Source of the DNA: Armatimonadota bacterium
Lineage (GTDB): Bacteria > Armatimonadota > Fimbriimonadia > Fimbriimonadales > Fimbriimonadaceae
Direction of reading: 5' to 3'
Assembly (NCBI GenBank): GCA_023428805.1
Contig: JAEYWW010000089.1
Coordinates: 1 to 6,559, forward strand
Length of the DNA stretch: 6,559 nucleotides
Shown: positions 1 through 6,213 of the stretch, in pieces
Numbering within the stretch: position 1 is the stretch's first letter
Layout of the letters: each line of letters opens with the position of its first letter
Made by a program: the position numbers and the translations under genes
Notes under the pieces: model-generated
The model's database searches: none
The model's input: only the letters and a program-made list of their open reading frames with translations
Told to the model about the DNA's origin: nothing

Positions 1-1860
1 GAGTACGGCTCCGTTGGGAACCCTGACCGTCGCGCCGAGATTGATCGGCTCAATTTGCGGCTCTCCCATCTCATTGATGACAACGGCTTGGCTGCCAAGG
101 AATTTTGTTTCGGACCACTTTTCCCAAATGATCAAATAGCGGTCGGAGCTGATCTTGGCCACACGGGGATGGACCACGTTCTCGGATCGGTCCTTGAAGT
201 TTGTCAGCCAGACGACACCCCGATTCTGCTGGGGTGTGTATCCGCCGCCAAAATCATAGAATCCGAAGAGCGGCGATGCATCCCCCTTGGTCAGGATGAG
301 CTGTTCGGGCACCACGATGTCCTTCTGCGCCACCTGCTCAAAATTACGCCACACGAGCACCAGCCCAAGATTGCGGGCCTCGTTGTGGTGGCTCACGGCC
401 AGATTGTTCTCGGTGCTCTTCTCCGACGAGAAAACGACAAGGTAGCCGCGGTTGGTGGCCGCAATATCGCCCAGCTCCGTGTAGGTGGCGTTGTCGTTCG
501 ACCACTTGTAGGCTTGGAGAGGTCGTCCGTCCGGGCCGTTGCGATGCGGTTCGTCAACATCGCCATGCCTGGTCTTGTATGTGTAGACTACTTTCCCCTT
601 CTTGTCCTGTCGGGCCAGCTTGTGGAGAACGATGCCGCGCGGATAGTTGTCGCCCAGGTCGGCGGTGATGAAGTAGCCGCCATCCAGAATCGCACGGTTG
701 GCGAAGGAGTGGCTGCAGTTCTGACCGTGGTTCTTGATCAGCTCCAACGAAGACGGGTTGAAGACGGCGGCAAAGGAGCTCTGGTGTCCATTCTGCAGAG
801 TTCTCGAGGTCACCAGGCAGAGTCCTTGTTCCGCATAAGCCAGGCTGGAAGTCGTGTCTTCCAGGGAGCGAAAATCGAACTCCCGTTCGGCAAACCCAAG
901 ATCGTATTTGGCCACCAACTCGCCCTTCGAGTTGGCGCGGACGACTGAAGCCTTGGGGTTTTCTCCGTTTGCGTGTGTGAAGTAGTAGAAGTCTCCGTTC
1001 GGAGCCTCAATCACGTTGGAAAGCACGCCGTGACTCAAGGGAAGATAAAAGGAGTCCGCCTGCTTGCCTTCCCGGAATCGCTGCACTCGAAAGGCAGACT
1101 CTCCTCCCGCAAGGATGAGGGTGATCTCGCCATCCTTTTTCGGAAAAGCGTGGATGTCGGGCCGTGTCGCTCCGTGGAAGACCGATGGCTCCCAGAAGGG
1201 TTTTTCCTTCTTGTTCGGACCGACGCCTAAACTGAGTTTGGCAATCCTGCCGATGGGAGTGTCTGCCTCCAATGAAGTGAGTTGACTGGGATCTGCATCG
1301 CTGGACCAAACACCCGCGCTTTCCGGAGCAATGAGCAGGGTGAACGGCCTGGTTTCGGGTTTGATGACGACATTCGGGATTTCAACTGGAATGCCTGGCT
1401 TCAAACTGGCTCCTGAGAGTTTGGTCAACTCCTTCAGTTGAAAATTCTGGAGCTTGATGATGTTGTCTGCTGAGGGGGCGGTCAAATCTTCGACCAGATA
1501 GACGCGGTGCTCTTCTGCGGCGGCGGGTTTGAAGTGGATTGAGCAGGCCCACTTCACGCCTTTTTGAGAGGGCGTGAAGGTGTAGATTTCGACCGGGCTC
1601 TTCCACAAACCTTCGCGGTCTTTTCCTGAGTGTCGGACAACCGGGATGCTGGGCTTCACCTTTGCACCGGTTTGGCGAGTGATGGCGGCCAGTCCGAGTG
1701 GACCCATGTAGCCGTCCGGCTTGTCGCGCCCGATCACGACGTAGTCCGCTCTTTTGACCTCTGCTTTTTCGAGGAAAGCGACCGGGCTCACCTTCTCGAT
1801 GCCAAATGGGTCAGCGCTTTGCGCACTGAGCATCAGGGCAGGCACGAGAAATGCGATCAT
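1..1860 (-). CDS. Large probably exported protein of unknown function, C-terminus outside the window
   Basis: The frame is open without a stop from an ATG at 1860 to the left edge, giving 620 residues with the C-terminus missing. The first 15 residues are hydrophobic (FLVPALML core) and end in a plausible signal-peptidase I site (AQS before AD). There is no Arg or Lys ahead of the core and no lipobox, so export is likely rather than certain. Residues 61-75 and 146-160 form a repeat (T-x-x-[TS]-G-A-x-[VL]-K-P-x-I-P-V), suggesting two related N-terminal modules. From about residue 240 the chain consists of short beta-rich segments with Gly/Asp turns, for example ILDGGYFITADLGDNYPRG at 391-409 and two later segments ending in LVLVW and YLIIWE. 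This is compatible with a beta-propeller-like fold, which is inference. No catalytic motif was recognised. It follows the Xaa-Pro peptidase gene by 32 bp. The 1860 start is the first possible one in frame near the signal peptide, and a TATACT hexamer lies 9 nt upstream. Confidence 0.85.
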   Translation of the reverse strand, partial: MIAFLVPALMLSAQSADPFGIEKVSPVAFLEKAEVKRADYVVIGRDKPDGYMGPLGLAAITRQTGAKVKPSIPVVRHSGKDREGLWKSPVEIYTFTPSQKGVKWACSIHFKPAAAEEHRVYLVEDLTAPSADNIIKLQNFQLKELTKLSGASLKPGIPVEIPNVVIKPETRPFTLLIAPESAGVWSSDADPSQLTSLEADTPIGRIAKLSLGVGPNKKEKPFWEPSVFHGATRPDIHAFPKKDGEITLILAGGESAFRVQRFREGKQADSFYLPLSHGVLSNVIEAPNGDFYYFTHANGENPKASVVRANSKGELVAKYDLGFAEREFDFRSLEDTTSSLAYAEQGLCLVTSRTLQNGHQSSFAAVFNPSSLELIKNHGQNCSHSFANRAILDGGYFITADLGDNYPRGIVLHKLARQDKKGKVVYTYKTRHGDVDEPHRNGPDGRPLQAYKWSNDNATYTELGDIAATNRGYLVVFSSEKSTENNLAVSHHNEARNLGLVLVWRNFEQVAQKDIVVPEQLILTKGDASPLFGFYDFGGGYTPQQNRGVVWLTNFKDRSENVVHPRVAKISSDRYLIIWEKWSETKFLGSQAVVINEMGEPQIEPINLGATVRVPNGAVL

Positions 1861-1869
1861 CTTCGCCGC

Positions 1870-1900
1870 AGTATAGCCACGAGTTGCGGAGTCTAGACAA
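1870..1900 (-). promoter_or_regulatory. Candidate internal promoter for the exported-protein gene
   Basis: A TATACT hexamer at 1870-1875 (5 of 6 to the sigma70 -10 consensus) lies 9 nt before the ATG at 1860. TTGTCT at 1895-1900, 19 bp further upstream and overlapping the stop codon of the Xaa-Pro peptidase gene, could be a -35, but the spacing is longer than ideal. No clear Shine-Dalgarno sequence precedes the ATG. The predicted start would fall 1-3 nt upstream of the ATG, so the mRNA would be leaderless or nearly so. Confidence 0.4.
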
Positions 1901-2978
1901 CCGCAAGTTCGGAGGGCGGTTCGACATTGAAGCTGTGGTGTCCAGTTTCGGTCACCGTCACTATGTTCTCGATTCTCACACCAAATCGTCCCGGAAGGTA
2001 GATTCCGGGCTCGATGCTGAAGACGTGACCCGGCGCAAGCGCCTGGGAGTTGCCTTCGACCACGTTCGGCTCTTCGTGGCCCCGCATGCCGAGGCCGTGC
2101 CCGGTGCGGTGATTGAAGAACTCACCGTATCCCGCATCGTCGATCACCTTTCTCGCCGCACGATCCAAGTCCTGGAACGTCGCGCCCGGCAGGATCGCAT
2201 CCCGCGCCGCCTTCTGCGCCTGATAGACCGTGCCGTAGACCTTCCTCGCCTCATCAGACGCTTCTCCTACGGCGATGGTCCGCGTCGTGTCGGCATGGTA
2301 GCCGTCCACTGTGCAGCCGAAGTCGATCACGAGCACATCTCCGCGTTGGATGATCGTGTCGTCGGTTTCATGGTGCGGCTCGGCTCCCATCGCACCGGCG
2401 GCCACGATGCAGAAGGTGGGACGTCCACCGCATTCGCTCATGGCTTCAATCAGGATTCTGGCGGCCTGTCGCTCGGTCATTCCGGCCTTGATCTGCGGGA
2501 GGAGTTCGGCGAAGGCGGCGTCTGCGATTGCACCCGCTCGGTTGAGCGAGTCGATCTCCTGGGCATCTTTGAATTGGGTCAATTGCGTCAAAATCGGCCC
2601 GCCAGCAATAAAATTCGACTCGGGCAGACAGGCTTGGAACTCCAGGACATGCGAGGCGCGCATTTCATCGTCCAGGGCGAATCGCGCGGCGGTCACGCCC
2701 CAATCTGCGGCCAGTTCACGAACGTGCGCGAAGGAGTCTTCGCCGTCACGCCAGGCACGGACATCCTCCATGCCTGCGCGGCGGGCCTGGTTTTCGCTGA
2801 GCGCGGGGCAGATCAGCCGCGCGCGTCCATCTCGGTGGACCGCCAGCACCAGGAGCCGCTCTCCACCGCCCTCGTGCAAGCCCGCGAGGTAGCCCATCGT
2901 GATCGGGGTCGCGGCGAGAAACACATCCGCTTTCGCCGCATCAAGAGCCTTGCCGAGAGAGTGGAGTCGATTCGTCAT
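1893..2978 (-). CDS. M24B metallopeptidase, Xaa-Pro aminopeptidase/dipeptidase (short form)
   Basis: This 361-residue protein is a cytosolic pita-bread metallopeptidase that should cleave the bond before proline in small peptides. Residues 1-130 form the creatinase-like N-terminal domain and about 137-355 the M24 catalytic domain. All five expected metal ligands are visible: Asp219 (VIDFG), Asp230 (HADTTRT), His294 (HRTGHGLG), Glu323 (SIEPGIYLPG) and Glu337 (RIENIV). The conserved histidines near 202-203 (PHHETDD) and at 301 (GHEEP) are also present. Its length matches the YqhT/PepQ-like short class (about 350-360 residues) rather than E. coli PepP (about 440), and there is no signal peptide. 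Whether it acts as an aminopeptidase or a prolidase cannot be told from sequence. It starts 39 bp after ada and ends 32 bp before the exported-protein gene, so it probably shares the ada transcript. No strong ribosome site precedes the ATG; a CAGAAT hexamer sits 7 nt upstream. Confidence 0.95.
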   Translation of the reverse strand: MTNRLHSLGKALDAAKADVFLAATPITMGYLAGLHEGGGERLLVLAVHRDGRARLICPALSENQARRAGMEDVRAWRDGEDSFAHVRELAADWGVTAARFALDDEMRASHVLEFQACLPESNFIAGGPILTQLTQFKDAQEIDSLNRAGAIADAAFAELLPQIKAGMTERQAARILIEAMSECGGRPTFCIVAAGAMGAEPHHETDDTIIQRGDVLVIDFGCTVDGYHADTTRTIAVGEASDEARKVYGTVYQAQKAARDAILPGATFQDLDRAARKVIDDAGYGEFFNHRTGHGLGMRGHEEPNVVEGNSQALAPGHVFSIEPGIYLPGRFGVRIENIVTVTETGHHSFNVEPPSELAVV

Positions 2979-2985
2979 GCCAACT

Positions 2986-2991
2986 ATTCTG
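2986..2991 (-). promoter_or_regulatory. Weak -10-like hexamer before the Xaa-Pro peptidase gene
   Basis: CAGAAT (4 of 6 to the -10 consensus) lies 7 nt before the ATG at 2978, the position expected for a leaderless start. No -35 is recognisable at 16-19 bp upstream. A GGGG run at 2991-2994 is about 12 nt from the ATG, too far for an ideal Shine-Dalgarno sequence. This is offered mainly because three other genes here show the same arrangement. Confidence 0.2.
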
Positions 2992-2994
2992 CCC

Positions 2995-3016
2995 CAATCT
3001 CTCGGGTCGAGGATTG
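2995..3016 (-). other. Intercistronic stem-loop just after the ada stop codon
   Basis: On the minus-strand RNA, CAATC-CTCG at 3016-3008 pairs with CGAG-(A bulge)-GATTG at 3004-2995 around a 3-nt loop (ACC). This gives nine Watson-Crick pairs with one bulged A. It begins one base after the ada stop codon. No U-tract follows (the next bases are GGGCAG), so it does not look like an intrinsic terminator. It could mark a processing or mRNA-stability element between ada and the Xaa-Pro peptidase gene. The role is inference. Confidence 0.4.
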
Positions 3017-3017
3017 A

Positions 3018-4073
3018 TCAGAACAGAGTGCGCTCGCCCGACTCCAATTCCAGCAGCTTCTGCTTCCGCCATAATCCGCCCCCATACCCATGCAGCGCGC
3101 CGGTCGAAGCGATCACGCGGTGGCAGGGAATAATGATCGCGATGCGATTGGCGCCGTTGGCGGCGGCGACGGCACGCACGGCTTTGGGGTCTCCGATCCG
3201 CCGGGCCTGCTCGCCATAGCTCGCGGTTTGCCCATAGGGAATCTGGAGAAGCGCATTCCAAACTGTCATCTGGAAAGGCGTGCCCTGATGGTTGAGCGGG
3301 ATGGTGAATTCGGTTCGTTCGCCTCGAAAATACTCCGCCATCTCCCGTTCGGTCTGGTCGAGAATGGGGTGATCTCCGGGAATGAGGGCGGCCTGGAAAG
3401 TGCGTCGGATGCGCCCGATCTGCATTTCCAGCCGCTTGGGGTCGGCGAATTCAAACAGGCAGAGTCCGCGGTCATCCGCCGCCGCCATCATCGGCCCGAC
3501 CGGGGTTTCGATCCAGCGGCAGGTCAGGGTTTTGATCTGATCTGCCCGACTCGGAGGTTCACCGAGAATTTTCTCGATGGCTTCGCGGAAACCGCTGTCA
3601 GATTCGTATCCCTGGTGCATGGCAGCCTCAACCGCATCTGCGCCGCCCTTCATCTGCCGCAGCGCGAGGCCCATACGCCGGGAGCGGTGATACCCCTGAA
3701 AGGTCATTCCGTAGTTGGCCTTGAACCAGCGCCTGACCCGCTCTGGTTCAATTCCCATCTCCCGCAGATCACGGTCGCGCAGGGGCAGGTTGGGCTGATC
3801 GTCGATCCTTTGGAAAACCTGGCGAACCCAGTCGGGCGGCTTGACGCCCATATCCATCGGCCGGCAGCGAAGGCAGGGACGGTAGCCGGCTTCGAGGGAC
3901 TCTTTGGTTGTGCGGAAGAACTCCACATTTTTCGCGAGCGGAGTTCTTGCGGGGCAGACTGGGCGGCAGAAGATGCGCGTGGTCTTGACCGCGATGAAAT
4001 AGAGTCCATCGTAGTCGCGGTTTCGCGCGGAAAACGCCTGATAGAGCTGATCGAAGCTCGGCGCGGATGTCAT
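3018..4073 (-). CDS. ada: Ada-type bifunctional alkylation-repair protein and transcriptional regulator
   Basis: This 351-residue protein is nearly the same length as E. coli Ada (354) and has the full domain order. The N-Ada zinc domain (about 8-75) carries Cys36, Cys40, Cys67 and Cys70 (FCRPVC and YRPCLRC). In the family the first cysteine accepts the methyl group from phosphotriesters and switches on DNA binding. An AraC-type HTH pair covers about 82-175 (WFKANYGMTFQGYHRSRR for the first unit; the second, around GYESDSGF, is more divergent). The O6-alkylguanine transferase domain (about 183-345) has the acceptor Cys317 in PCHRV, the conserved Asn309 eight residues earlier, and Glu344 in LLELE. 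The enzyme is suicidal: each cysteine reacts once. The ATG at 4073 fits family length and has an excellent promoter immediately upstream, with no Shine-Dalgarno sequence. It is probably the first gene of a unit with the Xaa-Pro peptidase. No E. coli-like Ada box was recognised, so methylation-dependent autoregulation is only assumed from the family. Confidence 0.97.
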   Translation of the reverse strand: MTSAPSFDQLYQAFSARNRDYDGLYFIAVKTTRIFCRPVCPARTPLAKNVEFFRTTKESLEAGYRPCLRCRPMDMGVKPPDWVRQVFQRIDDQPNLPLRDRDLREMGIEPERVRRWFKANYGMTFQGYHRSRRMGLALRQMKGGADAVEAAMHQGYESDSGFREAIEKILGEPPSRADQIKTLTCRWIETPVGPMMAAADDRGLCLFEFADPKRLEMQIGRIRRTFQAALIPGDHPILDQTEREMAEYFRGERTEFTIPLNHQGTPFQMTVWNALLQIPYGQTASYGEQARRIGDPKAVRAVAAANGANRIAIIIPCHRVIASTGALHGYGGGLWRKQKLLELESGERTLF

Positions 4074-4079
4074 GCGTTT

Positions 4080-4108
4080 ATTCTAAGCCGCTTCAATCAA
4101 ACAGTCAA
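4080..4108 (-). promoter_or_regulatory. Near-consensus sigma70 promoter of ada, predicted to give a leaderless mRNA
   Basis: On the minus strand the -35 TTGACT (4103-4108) and -10 TAGAAT (4080-4085) each match the consensus at 5 of 6 positions and are separated by exactly 17 bp. Only six bases (AAACGC) lie between the -10 and the ATG at 4073, so a standard +1 falls on the A of the start codon. It lies within the 61-bp gap between the PepSY gene stop (4135) and ada. Confidence 0.75.
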
Positions 4109-4134
4109 GCGAAAAATCGACATGAATGTTTGGG

Positions 4135-4695
4135 CTACGCGGTCTGGCCGCCCTTGGCTTTCTTTGCCGCCTCCGCGCCGCCCTTCCGCTTGAACTGCCA
4201 TCGCCGGAAGACAGGGACAAAGAACATATAGATGCCCGAGAGCCCAAGGATCATGAGTGAGATCGCGACGGTGGGAAGCAGATAGGCGTGTGTCCACTCC
4301 GCGAAGAAGCTCATGTCGTGAACTTTCTCCAGGAACTGGTCGTTGCGCTTGGCGACGGAGAGAACCTTGGCTTCCTTCGCATCGACTTGAACCTCGTGGA
4401 AGCCCTCCTTGCTGGTGATCTTGAAAATGCGCTTGTCGGCATGAAGCTCGAAGCGATCGAAGTCCTTCTGTGACTGAAGCTCGGGGATGCCTTGATCGAA
4501 GACCGCTTGCGCGACAACGTGCAGCGGCGCGATCTCTGTCATCGATTCGTACTGTGAGCCCTTCTTGGTGGGCGGCTGAATCCAGTCAAATTTCTTCTTC
4601 CAAGCCAGCAGCAAGCCTGTGAAGGCCATCATGACCATGAACAGCGAGGTCAGGATGCCGACCCAGCGGTGGATGGTGCGAGTATTGCGAAACAT
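4135..4695 (-). CDS. PepSY-associated two-helix membrane protein
   Basis: This 186-residue inner-membrane protein has the PepSY_TM layout. A short N-terminus with the typical HRW motif (His9-Trp11) leads into helix 1 (about 11-32, ending LLLAW). An extra-cytoplasmic stretch of about 100 residues has PepSY-like beta/alpha character (about 53-115, including FELHADKRIFKI and HEVQVDAKEAKVLSV). Helix 2 (about 138-160) is followed by a basic C-terminal tail rich in Lys/Arg. By the positive-inside rule both ends are cytoplasmic. His9, His126 and His136 border the helices and could bind a haem or metal, as proposed for larger relatives linked to iron uptake; this is inference. It is a minimal version of the much longer multi-helix PepSY proteins. 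It begins 9 nt after the dipeptidase stop; its GGGG is only 2 nt from the ATG, so translational coupling seems more likely than an independent ribosome site. The exact substrate or partner is unknown. Confidence 0.85.
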   Translation of the reverse strand: MFRNTRTIHRWVGILTSLFMVMMAFTGLLLAWKKKFDWIQPPTKKGSQYESMTEIAPLHVVAQAVFDQGIPELQSQKDFDRFELHADKRIFKITSKEGFHEVQVDAKEAKVLSVAKRNDQFLEKVHDMSFFAEWTHAYLLPTVAISLMILGLSGIYMFFVPVFRRWQFKRKGGAEAAKKAKGGQTA

Positions 4696-4704
4696 TGCCC
4701 CGTT

Positions 4705-6105
4705 TTACGCCTTGGCGACCTCGATCATTCCGGCAAAGACGCGAATATAGATGCGGGCCATTTTGTAGAGGTGCTCAACCTTTAGTCGCTCATCCGTTTC
4801 GTGCGCCGGCCCGTCCCCGGCCCAGCCCGTTCCGATCGCCACGCAATTCGGCACGGCGCGGGCATAGGTGCCTCCGCCCATGACTCCCGGCTCCTTGCGT
4901 TCGCCCGTCTCGCGCTCATGAGCTTCCCGAATCGCACGGACCAGCGGGTGGTCGAGGGGGAAGTAGAGCGGCGGACTGTCGCTGAAGGAGTGGATCGCCC
5001 AGTCACCGGTGAGCTTCTTCAGCTTTTTGTCGGCTCGCTCCCGCAGATCGTCGCCCTTCCAGGTGACCGGATAACGGACATTGAGTGTGCAGCGGATTCG
5101 CCCGTGCACGGTTTCGATGATTCCGAGATTGCAGGTGAGGGGGCCGCTCGGTTCGTCGGCTCCGGCGATTCCGACGCCATTGCCGCCGACGTGGCACACG
5201 TCGAACAGCTCTTCGAAGATCGATTCCTGCGACAAAGGCGTTGACTCGGCGAGGAACCGCAGAACCCGGATTGCCGCGTTGTCTCCGCCGTAGGGATAGG
5301 AGCCGTGGGCGGCCTTTCCGACTGCGGTGAGGGTCAAAACGTCACCCTCCCAGGCAAAGCTGAGGTTGCGATCCCATGACTTGGAGATCTTGTCCTCGAT
5401 ATGGGAGCGGGCAGAGTTGGCGACACGCACCTGAGCGGTGCAGGTGTCGATGACGATGTTGGGCCGCTGCCCTCCCATGATCGAGAGCATGGTCAGTTCG
5501 CCTTCCGGCAGGGGAACTTCGATGACAAGGTCGGCGATGCCTTTTTCCGCGTGGATGAGCGGCCAGCCTCCGTCGGGAGCGACGCCATAGGTGGGCAGCT
5601 CTTCGGTTTCCATGTACCGCTCCACGCACTTGAATCCGCTCTCCTCGTTGCAGCCGAAAACGTGCCGGACGCGAACGCCGGGATCGCCGAAGACCTGTTT
5701 GATCGCGAGGGCGGCATAGAAGGCGGCCATGGTCGGGCCCTTGTCGTCGCAGGCGCCGCGGGCGTAAACGTAGCCGTTGTCGATCTCCGCCCCGAACGGC
5801 TCATGATCCCAGCCTGGGCCGACGGGAACCACGTCCAGATGACCGAGGGACATGATCATCTTGTCTCCGGAGCCGAACTCGGCCCACCCGCAGTAGCCCT
5901 CGACATCTCGGGTGGTCATGCCGTTCTTCTGGCTGAGTTCCAGCATGAAATCGAGAGCGCGGCGGCAATCCATTCCGAAGGGCGCGTTGGGTTCGGCGTC
6001 TGCTTCGAGGCTTGGGATGCGGAGCAGAGCGCGGTAATCCTCGAGGAGGGCGTCGTGCTGGGAATCGAGCCAGCCCTGGGCCCGCAGGATCAATTCTTCC
6101 GACAT
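4705..6105 (-). CDS. pepV: M20A dizinc dipeptidase, PepV-like
   Basis: This 466-residue cytosolic metallopeptidase is close in length to lactobacillal PepV (470). It should release amino acids from dipeptides and some short peptides using two zinc ions. Family positions are filled throughout: His89 (GHLDVVP) with Asp91, bridging Asp120 (GACDDKGP), general-base Glu154 and ligand Glu155 (NEESG), Asp178 (VAPDGGWP) and His435 (PAHETDER). The substrate and transition-state residues Asn216 (GGQRPN) and His268 (KAAHGSYP) are also in place; these correspond closely to the numbering I recall for PepV. The lid domain lies at about 188-380, between the two halves of the catalytic domain. There is no signal peptide. 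The ATG at 6105 gives a normal N-terminus but has no Shine-Dalgarno sequence; a weak TAACCT hexamer is 7 nt upstream. It heads a pair with the PepSY gene 9 nt downstream. The family is sure, while the exact specificity (dipeptidase, carnosinase-like or related) is less so. Confidence 0.93.
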   Translation of the reverse strand: MSEELILRAQGWLDSQHDALLEDYRALLRIPSLEADAEPNAPFGMDCRRALDFMLELSQKNGMTTRDVEGYCGWAEFGSGDKMIMSLGHLDVVPVGPGWDHEPFGAEIDNGYVYARGACDDKGPTMAAFYAALAIKQVFGDPGVRVRHVFGCNEESGFKCVERYMETEELPTYGVAPDGGWPLIHAEKGIADLVIEVPLPEGELTMLSIMGGQRPNIVIDTCTAQVRVANSARSHIEDKISKSWDRNLSFAWEGDVLTLTAVGKAAHGSYPYGGDNAAIRVLRFLAESTPLSQESIFEELFDVCHVGGNGVGIAGADEPSGPLTCNLGIIETVHGRIRCTLNVRYPVTWKGDDLRERADKKLKKLTGDWAIHSFSDSPPLYFPLDHPLVRAIREAHERETGERKEPGVMGGGTYARAVPNCVAIGTGWAGDGPAHETDERLKVEHLYKMARIYIRVFAGMIEVAKA

Positions 6106-6112
6106 AAAAGGC

Positions 6113-6118
6113 AGGTTA
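6113..6118 (-). promoter_or_regulatory. Weak -10-like hexamer before the dipeptidase gene
   Basis: TAACCT lies 7 nt before the ATG at 6105 and fits only a loose TANNNT pattern. TGGACA about 20 bp upstream is the nearest -35-like hexamer but is badly spaced. No Shine-Dalgarno sequence is present. It is listed because of its position, which matches the other starts on this strand. Confidence 0.2.
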
Positions 6119-6160
6119 CCACTGGTTCAAATGGAAGTTGTCCACACCACCCTGCAAGAC

Positions 6161-6193
6161 GCCCGCAAAAATTCCGACAGTTTTTTTGTGGGT
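6161..6193 (+). other. Stem-loop in the divergent intergenic region
   Basis: In plus-strand RNA, 6162-6171 (CCCGCAAAAA) pairs with 6183-6192 (TTTTTGTGGG), giving ten pairs including one G-U wobble. A further G-U at 6161/6193 extends it, and the loop is 11 nt. The minus-strand copy would have A-C mismatches at the wobble sites, so the structure suits plus-strand RNA better, i.e. a possible 5' leader of the LuxR-type gene. No U-tract follows, so it is not a standard terminator. CCCGCA at 6162-6167 could instead pair with TGCGGG at 6206-6211. Confidence 0.35.
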
Positions 6194-6213
6194 CCATCTC
6201 AAAAATGCGGGGT

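Noticed and set aside
55..948. 297-codon open frame on the plus strand
   Set aside because: The minus strand is open continuously from 1860 to 1 with a signal-like N-terminus and an internal repeat, which explains this stretch better. The plus product has no recognisable features.
1866..1889. Possible hairpin CCGCA...TGCGG in the gap before the exported-protein gene
   Set aside because: Only five pairs around a 14-nt loop and no U-tract; it overlaps the better-supported TATACT hexamer. Too weak to annotate.
1851..3017. 388-codon open frame on the plus strand
   Set aside because: It is fully antisense to the Xaa-Pro peptidase, whose metal ligands are all intact on the minus strand. The product is rich in Arg/His/Gly with no recognisable motif, as expected of a GC-rich shadow frame.
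2941..3261. 106-codon minus-strand frame overlapping the ada 3' end
   Set aside because: It is an out-of-frame shadow spanning the ada C-terminus and the junction, Arg-rich and without motif.
4074..4134. Terminator for the dipeptidase-PepSY unit before the ada promoter
   Set aside because: No GC-rich stem followed by a U-tract is present; only short A/T runs. Read-through into ada therefore remains possible.
3090..4193. 367-codon open frame on the plus strand
   Set aside because: It is antisense to ada, which has complete N-Ada, HTH and PCHRV motifs. No family resemblance or ribosome site of its own.
6181..6187. T7 tract as an intrinsic terminator
   Set aside because: The Ts lie at the loop/stem boundary of the hairpin rather than after a GC stem, and there is no plus-strand gene upstream to terminate.
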